A DNA stretch of 64,000 bases, from NCBI GenBank assembly GCA_002104905.1, contig MCFE01000307.1, forward strand, positions 1 to 64,000, in the 5' to 3' direction. A model generated the notes under the pieces. It ran no database searches. It saw nothing but the letters and a program-made list of their open reading frames with translations, and had not been told where the DNA came from. Positions 57,298 through 64,000 of this stretch are shown here, one piece after another. Position 1 is the first letter of the stretch; each line of letters opens with the position of its first letter. Position numbers and translations under genes: made by a program. The stretch comes from Basidiobolus meristosporus CBS 931.73 (Eukaryota; Basidiobolomycota; Basidiobolomycetes; Basidiobolales; Basidiobolaceae).

Positions 57298-57646
57298 TGT
57301 TGTAAGAGTCTTGGAGATATTGGAAGTGATTGGGAGAACAAGTAGATTATGTGGTTTTCACTTAATGATTTATTGATTGTAAAAGTAGTATTTATACTTT
57401 TACCAAGTCTTGGCATAACAAACACGTAGAATAGGTTAAGGAAGGTCCCAAGAACATGTGTGCAAAGTTTGGGCTGTTTGGACAACTTTGAGAATTTTCA
57501 TGTTCTGGGTACCTGGTATTTTGGTGAAAATATTCTAAGTAAATCCCGACAAGGAATTTGGTCAGTATTCTCTAGGATTTGAAGGTAATGATCTAAGTGA
57601 CTAAGTTAGGTGAATATTTAGGTGGAATTACAAATTTTTTACAACA
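57298..57646 (-). repeat. 5' LTR of element B
   Basis: 349 bases. Includes a 25-base palindrome around TATAAATA (arms GTAAAAGTA and TACTTTTAC) at 57379-57403, the likely core promoter. Confidence 0.97.
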
Positions 57647-60600
57647 GATGCTGCCACAAGAAAGGGGCCTCTGGGATATTTTCATGGGAGAAGAATGCCC
57701 TCTTAAAAAAGTAGCAGAGGAAGCCTTAAAGTACCAGAAGAAAGAACAAAGTGCCTTTAACTGCATTTGCCTTAATGTTAAAGACAAATTGCTAGTTCAA
57801 TGCTCAAGAGCAAAAACTGCAAAGAATGCCTGGAAGGCATTAGAAGACACCTACCAGTCATGCTCAGCTGCTAAGAAAATATATCTGAGACAAAAATTCT
57901 TTACTACAAAGATGCTGCCAGGAGAAGAAATGAAAAATCTAACTAACACAATTACCCTGCTGGTGGATGAAATGGAATCTCTGGGTGTACCAACTACTGA
58001 TGAGGATGTGATAGTTACCATTCTGAATAGCCTGACAGATAGGTTTCAGGGCCTTGTATCAGCTCTAAGGTCCAGAACCAAAGATTTGACCTTAAATTAT
58101 GTAAACGGAAGGCTCCTGGATGAAGAATTATGAAAATCAAGTGCCAATAAGAAAGAAGAAGAAAATGCTTTAATTAGCAATGATAACCAACAAAGGAAGT
58201 ACCCAAAACCCTACAAAGGCAATACCAACCTGTTTTGCAACTACTGCAAAAGGAAAGAACACACATCAGACTGGTGTCTCGAAAAGAAAGATAATCAGCA
58301 AAAGAAGCCTGAATAGGGATATGCTGCAACAAATAAAGATAGACTATTCATATCTGCACTAAATATGACCACAAATAAGGATTCTCAGATGTGGTATATT
58401 GACTCTGGAGCTTCTCAACACTTCACACACCAAAAAGAGATTTTTATCCAGTATCTAGAAATTCCAATTGAGAAGGTTTTCATGGGTGACAATAGAAAAC
58501 TTGATGCAGTGGCAGAAGAAACTATTCAAGTAAACCTAAGAAGCAGTGAAGGAAGCCATACACTGACCTTTAAAGAAGTTCTCTAAGTACCAGAAATAAC
58601 CAAGAACCTACTATCTGTAAGCAAGACCACTGCAGAAGGACTTAGTTTCAGCTTTGACAACTCTGGATGCAATATCACTGATTAAAATGGTGCCCATATT
58701 GCTTTGGGTGTCAGAGATCAGAATCTATACAAGTTGACTTATATTCCATCATATTTGGAAGCCCATATAAGCAACCTAAATGAAGAAACACCTATGCTTT
58801 TTGCACAGGAGATTTGGGCACATCAATTTTGATTATTTGCACAAAATGATTGCAGCTCAGCTAATTTCTGGAGTAAAAATTGATCCCCCAGCTAATTTGG
58901 AGCACTGTGAAGCCTGCATATATGGGAAACAAGCCAGACAACCGTTCAAGAGCTCTGGGCTGATCAAAACTAAGAAAAAATTAGTTCTGATTCACTTAAA
59001 TCTGTGTTGACCTATGCAAACTTTATCCTTAGGCAGAATGAAGTATTTAAACACTTTTATTGATGATTATACAAGATACACATGGGCCTACTTAATGGAG
59101 AGAAAGGAAGAAGCTCTGTCTAAGCTCAGGGAGTTTAAAGCCACTGTAGCGAGAGAAACTGGTGAAAAAATCAAGAAAATGTGCTCTGACAATGGTGAAG
59201 AATATACCTCAAAACTCTTCATCCACTTCTGCAAGATTCATGGGATAAAGCAAGAGACTACTGTACCATACTTCCCACAGCAAAATGGAATTACAGAATG
59301 TGCAAACCAATCAATAACTCATATGGCAAGATCTATGATAAATGATCAAAAGTTATCCTATGATTTTTGGGCAGAATCAGTTGCCATAGGTCTATACCTT
59401 ACAATAGGAGTTTTAACAGAGTACCTTGTAATTTTACTCCATTTGAGGCATGGTTTTGGTACAGACCAAGTGCAGAATATCTAAAAATATTTGGGTGTAC
59501 AGCATATGCTAAGAAACTGCCCCAAAATCAGTCAAAATATGAGCCAAAAAGTGTAAAATGCATATTTTGGGCTGCTGCAATGAGAGTAAGGCATACAGAC
59601 TGTACAATACCAAAGCAAAGAAGCTACTAAAGTCTAGGGATGAGTTGTTTGATGAAAATTCAAAATTTCACCAACAATGACATCAGATGATGACAAAAAT
59701 CTGGTCTAAAGTCAACTAATTGTCAGATTTGAATCAGAGCAAAGCAATGACAGTATTTTTGCTCCAGAAGGCCTTTACAACAGTAGTTCAGCCTGAATCA
59801 GTACCCAGGAATATTCCAGAAGTGAGCATTCCAGTATCTAATGCCCAGAGTTCTTACCAGACAATAAATTCCCCAAATTACTATATCAATGAGGGTAAAA
59901 ACTTGGCCTATGCCTATTCAGTCCATATTGATGAGCCCCAGACTGTACAAGAGGCCCTGAATAGCCCTCAGACAAAGTTTTGGAGATCTGCAATGACTGA
60001 GGAATATCAGGCTCTGATGCAAAATCCAACTTGGGACTTAGTCAAATTACCAATCATCTAAAAATCAATTGAATGCAGATGGGTCTTTAAGACAAAGTAT
60101 AAGGCTGATGGTACAGTTGAAAGATACAAAGCAATACTTGTGGCCAAACAATACTCTCAAACAAAAGGACTTGACTATACTGAGATCTTTGCACCTGTTG
60201 CCAAATTTAATTCCATCAGATTGGCTATTGCAGCATGCATATGTTTTTTATTCCTCAAAGGATGTAAAAACAGCACTTTTGAATGAGGAACTTGATGAGC
60301 TTGTGTATATGGACCAGCCTGATGGGCTTGTTGACCAAGATAACCCCCATTTGGTCTGCAAGCTTAAAAAGTCTCTATATGGTCTCAAACAATACTAAGA
60401 GCCTGGAATTGCAAGATAGACTCTTAGTTGAAATCCTTGAGCTTCAAAAGAAGTAATACTGACTATAGTATATACTCTAAGCCAGATAGAGCAAATCCAG
60501 TTCTATTAGCTCAATACGTAGATGATCTTATTATAGTTGTAAATAACCTAACAACATTTGAAGAGACTAAATCCAGCCTATCTAAGGAGTTCAAGATGTC

Positions 60601-61407
60601 CAATCTAGGAGAACTCAGTTACTACATGGGATTAAGTTCTCAATAGATAGAGGTACTCAGACTATCACCCTAAGCCAATCAAAGTATATTCAGGATATAC
60701 TAAAAAAGTACCAAATGGAAGACTGTAAACCAGCAGCTACCCCAATGGAGACAAACCTTGACATGGTCAAAACTGAACAAAATCAAGAGAGCTTGGTGCC
60801 AACTGAAAGCCCTGACTTTCCTTGGATCTGATCATAGTGCAGCAGTTAAGCAGATTTTTAGATGCCTAAAAAGTACTGCAAATATCTGCCTATGATACAC
60901 TTATAAGGATTCAGAACAGGATCTTGTGGGATACTCTGATGCTGATTGGGGACACAATGTGGAAGACAGATGATCCGCTATAAGATACACCTTTCTTTAC
61001 TGTAAAGGAGCAATTTCACTGAATTCAAGAAAGCAACCAACCATAGCAGTTTCTACCACAGAGGCAGAATATATGGCAGCCTGTGATGCTACAAAAGAAG
61101 CAATGTGGCTAAGAAAGCTTTTTACAGGTTTAGGCCTTTGTCAAAAAACGCCTATTACTTTACTTCAAGATAATCAAGGATGTATACAATTAGGTAGAAA
61201 TCCAACTTTTAGTGCTAGAACTAAGCACATAGATATTAGACATCATTTCATATGTGAAGCTATGGAGAATAACTTAGTTAGCTTAGTTTACTGTCCTCCA
61301 GATCAAATGATTGCAAACATATTTACCCAACCATTAGCTAGAGACAAGTTTGAATATCTTAGGTCAAAATTAGGACTAGTTGGTATGAGCATTTAGATGA
61401 GTGGGAG

Positions 61408-61577
61408 TGTTGTAAAAGCTTGCAATTCCACCTAAATACTCACTTAAATTGGCCACCTAAATCATTACCTTCAAATCCTAGTGATTACTAACCAAATTCC
61501 TTGTTGGGATTTACTTGGAATATTTTCACCAAAATATTAGCTACCCATAACATGCAAATACTTAAAGTTGTCCAAAC
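61408..61577 (+). repeat. 3' LTR of element A, truncated by element D
   Basis: The first 170 bases of the LTR from TGTTGTAAAAGC to GTTGTCCAAAC; the remainder should lie beyond element D, outside the window. Confidence 0.9.
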
Positions 61578-61925
61578 TGTTGTAAGAGTCTTGGAGATAT
61601 TGGAAATGATTTGGAGAACAAGTAGATTATGTTGTTTTCACTTAATGATTTATTGAATGTAAAAGTAGTATTTATACTTTTACATGGTCTTGGCATTACA
61701 AACACATAGAATAGGTTAAGGAAGGTCCCAAGTACATGTGTGCAAAGTGTGGGGCTGTTTGGACAACTTTGAGAATTTTCATGTTCTGGGTACCTGGTAT
61801 TTTGGTGAAATATTCTAAGTAAATCCCAACAAGTAATTTGGTCAGTATTCTCTAGGATTTGAAGGTGATGATCTGAGTGACTAATTTAGGTGAATATTTA
61901 GGTGGAAATACATATTTTTACAACA
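61578..61925 (-). repeat. 3' LTR of element D
   Basis: 348 bases, TGTTGTAAGAGTC..ATTTTTACAACA. The TATA palindrome is intact at about 61660-61684. Confidence 0.95.
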
Positions 61926-61936
61926 CTCCCACTCAG

Positions 61937-64000
61937 CTAAATGTTCATACCAACTAGTCCTAATTTTGACCTAAGATATTCAAACTTGTCTCTAGCTAAT
62001 GGTTGGGTAAATATGTCTGCAATCATATCATCTGTAGGACAGTAAACTAAGCTAACTAAGTTATTCTCCATAGCTTCACGTATGAAATGATGTCTAATAT
62101 CTATGTGCTTGGTTCTAGCATGAAAAGTTGGATTTCTACTTAATTGTATACATCCTTGATTATCTTGAAATAAAGTAATAGGCGTTTTTTGACATAGGCC
62201 TAAATCTGTAAACAGCTTTCCAAACCACATTGCTTCTTTTGTAGCTTCACAGGTTGCCATATACTCTGCTTCTGTGGTAGAAAGTGCTACAGTTGGTTGC
62301 TTTCTTGAATTCCATGAAATTGCGCCTTTACAGTAAAGAAAGGTGTATCCTTTGGTGGATCTTCTGTCTTTTAAATTTTGTCCCCAATCAGCATCAGAGT
62401 ATCCCACAAGATCCTGTTCCAAATCCTTATAAGTGTATCTTTAGCAGATATCAGCAGTTCCATTTAGGTATCTAAATATCTGCTTGACTGCTGCAATATG
62501 ATCAGATCCATAGTTCTGATTATGTTTGCTGACAATTCCCACTGAATATGAGATATCTGGACGTGTTCCAAGCATGATATACATCAGACTGCCAACCATA
62601 GATTGATAAGGAAAGTCAGGGCTTTCAGATGGCACCAAGCTCTCTTGATTTGGTTGAGTTTTGACCAAGCTAACGTTTGTCTCCATTGGGGTGGCTGCCG
62701 GTTTACAGTCTTCCATTTTGTACTTCTTTAGTATATCTTGAATATACTTGGATTGGCTTAGGGTGATAGTCTGGGTACTTCTGTCTATAGAGAACTTAAT
62801 CCCTAAGTAGTAACTAAGTTCTCCTAGATTGGACATCTTGAACTCCTTAGATATGCTGGATTTAGTCTCTTCCAATGTTTCTAGGTTATTGGCAGCTATA
62901 ATAAGATCATCCACATATAGAGTTAATAGAACTGGATTTGCTCTATCTGGCTTATAGTATATACTATAGTCAGTATTACTTCTTTTGAAACTCAAAGATT
63001 CCAAATAAGGATCTATCTTGCAATTCCGGGCTCCTGGTGATTGTTTGAGACCATATAGTGACTTTTTAAGCTTGCAGACCAAATGGGGGTTATCTTGGTC
63101 AACAAACCCATCAGGATGGTTCATATACACGTCCTCATCAAGTTCTCCATTCAAAAATGCAGTTTTTACATCCATTTGATGAATAAAAAACTTATATTTG
63201 GCTGCAATAGCCAATATTATTCTGATGGATTTAAACTTGGCTACCAGTGCAAAGGACTCAGTATAGTCAAGTCCTTTTTTTTGAGAGTATCCTTTAGCTA
63301 CAAGTCTTGCTTTGTATCTTTCAGTTGTACCATCAGCCTTTTACTTTGTCTTGAAGACCCATCTGCATCCAATTGATTTTTGGTTGATTGGTAATTGGAC
63401 TAAGTCCCAAGTTTGATTTTCCATCAGGGCCTGATATTCCTCAGTCATTGCAGATCTCCAAAACTTTGTCTGAGGGCTGTTTAGGGCCTCTTTTACAGTT
63501 TGGGGTTCATCAATATGGACTGAATAGGCATAGGCTAAGTTTGTACCCTCATTGATATAGTAATTTGGGCTATTTCTTGTCCAATTTGATCTCTGGGTAT
63601 TTGATACTGGAATGATCACTTCTGGTATATTCCTGGGCACTGATTCTGGCTGAACCATGGTTGTAGAGTCCTCTGGAGTGAAAAAATTTTCATTGTTTTG
63701 CTCTGATTCAATCCTGACAATTGGTGGACCTGAGATCGGATTTTTGTCATCATCTGATGTCATTTTTTGTGAGAATTTTGAATTTTCATCAAACAACACA
63801 TCCCTGGACTTGATCAACTTCTTTGCTTTGGTATTGTAGAGTCTGTATGCCTTACTCTCATTGCAGTATCCTAAAAATATGCATTTTACACTTTTTGGTT
63901 CAAATTTTGACTGATTTCTGGCCAGTTTTTTGGCATATGCTGTACACCCAAATATTCGTAGATGCTATGCTCTTGGTCTGTATCCATACCATGCTTCAAA
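61937..64000 (-). pseudogene. Partial, broken pol of element D
   Basis: From the right edge: end of integrase, the linker ([14 protein letters not shown]), reverse transcriptase with [11 protein letters not shown] and RNase H ending at a TAG just before the polypurine tract. In-frame stops stand at 63965-63967, 63341-63343 (TAT to TAA) and 62441-62443 (TTA to TAA). They are at different sites from those of B, so the two copies decayed independently. Confidence 0.92.

Larger units (their letters stand above)
52963..57646 (-). mobile_element. Copia element B: young, minus-strand, inserted in element A gag
   Basis: 4684 bases with two 349-base LTRs that differ at only two positions and a perfect five-base target duplication GATGC (52958-52962 and 57647-57651). 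The internal part has a half-tRNA(iMet) primer site, gag-pol and a GAGTGGGAA polypurine tract next to the left LTR. Structure is complete, but the coding region is broken at three points. Confidence 0.97.
52845..61396 (+). pseudogene. Decayed gag-pol of element A
   Basis: In two parts, 52845-52962 and 57652-61396, interrupted by element B. Recognisable in order: gag polyprotein (DUF4219/UBN2 type), Cys-His zinc knuckle remnant (CNYCKRKEHTSDWC near 58240-58280), protease with YIDSGASQHFTH (about 58396), pre-integrase and integrase core, reverse transcriptase with YVDDLII (about 60520) and RNase H (61073-61396). Stops or frame breaks occur at 58131, about 58314, 58584, about 58683, 59008, about 59450, 60059, 60396 and 60644, and about 100 bases are missing near 60822. 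It cannot encode a working polyprotein. The zinc knuckle has Glu for the Gly before its His. Confidence 0.93.
52492..61577 (+). mobile_element. Copia element A: old, plus-strand, split by two later insertions
   Basis: Composite of a 5' LTR (52492-52840), a primer site and gag start (52841-52962), then the rest of gag-pol (57652-61396) and a truncated 3' LTR (61408-61577). The middle is occupied by element B and the right end is cut by element D. Removing B and one copy of GATGC rejoins gag without loss. The two LTRs of A differ at roughly one position in seven over their shared 170 bases, so A is far older than B. A GAGTGGGAG polypurine tract precedes the 3' LTR. Confidence 0.93.
61578..64000 (-). 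mobile_element. Copia element D: minus-strand, inserted in the 3' LTR of element A, runs off the window
   Basis: 3' LTR (61578-61925, 348 bases), RNase H, reverse transcriptase and part of integrase on the minus strand. The left flank is CAAAC (61573-61577), the expected target duplication. The LTR differs from that of B at roughly 15 positions. Confidence 0.95.

Noticed and set aside
57294-57485. 64-codon upstream extension of gag into the LTR of element B
   Set aside because: The frame opens with TTG, not ATG, and lies in the LTR; the first ATG is in the primer site.
1-64000. CRISPR arrays, bacterial operons, biosynthetic gene cluster
   Set aside because: No regularly spaced repeats; intron-bearing, separately promoted eukaryotic genes; no synthase or tailoring set.

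Overview
The window is nuclear DNA of a fungus. The evidence is short GT-AG introns of about 50-90 bases inside conserved genes, fungal gene families (Nvj2/TEX2-type lipid-transfer protein, Pho80/Pcl-type cyclins, an Ato-type acetate transporter, Pns1, Atg4) and Ty1/copia retrotransposons. A WS/DGAT-type acyltransferase and wide gene spacing would fit an early-diverging lineage, but the sequence does not let me name the organism. No tRNA, rRNA or CRISPR was found.

Layout. 0-23 kb is the gene-bearing part: an ER SMP-domain protein (105-2138), a small cyclin-like gene (3847-4446), a UBL-BAG co-chaperone (4998-6048, minus), a PIP-box protein (7577-8218, minus), a gamma-butyrobetaine-dioxygenase-like enzyme (8935-10113, minus), a GNAT acetyltransferase (10717-11236, minus), a ten-exon tandem-PH protein (13314-15564), cytochrome c (16652-16975, minus), a MAPR/cytochrome-b5-like membrane protein (18509-19355), ATG4 in eight exons (19997-21711, minus) and an acetate-transporter-family protein (22580-23191, minus). 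23.2-28.9 kb is a gene desert built largely of decayed LTRs. 28.9-48.2 kb is gene-poor: a Pns1/CTL transporter (28886-30675, minus), three Pcl/Pho80-type cyclins (32281-32973; 35780-36685, minus; 47514-48203, minus) and a WS/DGAT acyltransferase (43702-45173), with long non-coding stretches and a solo LTR at 41685-42043. 52.5-64 kb is a nest of three Ty1/copia elements of one family: an old plus-strand copy (A) whose gag is split by a young minus-strand copy (B, 52963-57646, 5-bp target duplication) and whose 3' LTR is split by another minus-strand copy (D, 61578 to beyond the window).

The genes are ordinary housekeeping, membrane-contact, autophagy and lipid genes, and I see no operon-like or biosynthetic cluster. 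The unusual signals are the copia family's half-tRNA(iMet) primer site, which contains the gag start codon; the four cyclin-fold genes within 45 kb; and the nested insertion history. Several gene models (UBL-BAG, ATG4, tandem-PH, MAPR, Pns1, GNAT, WS/DGAT) were assembled here by hand from splice sites and reading-frame continuity.
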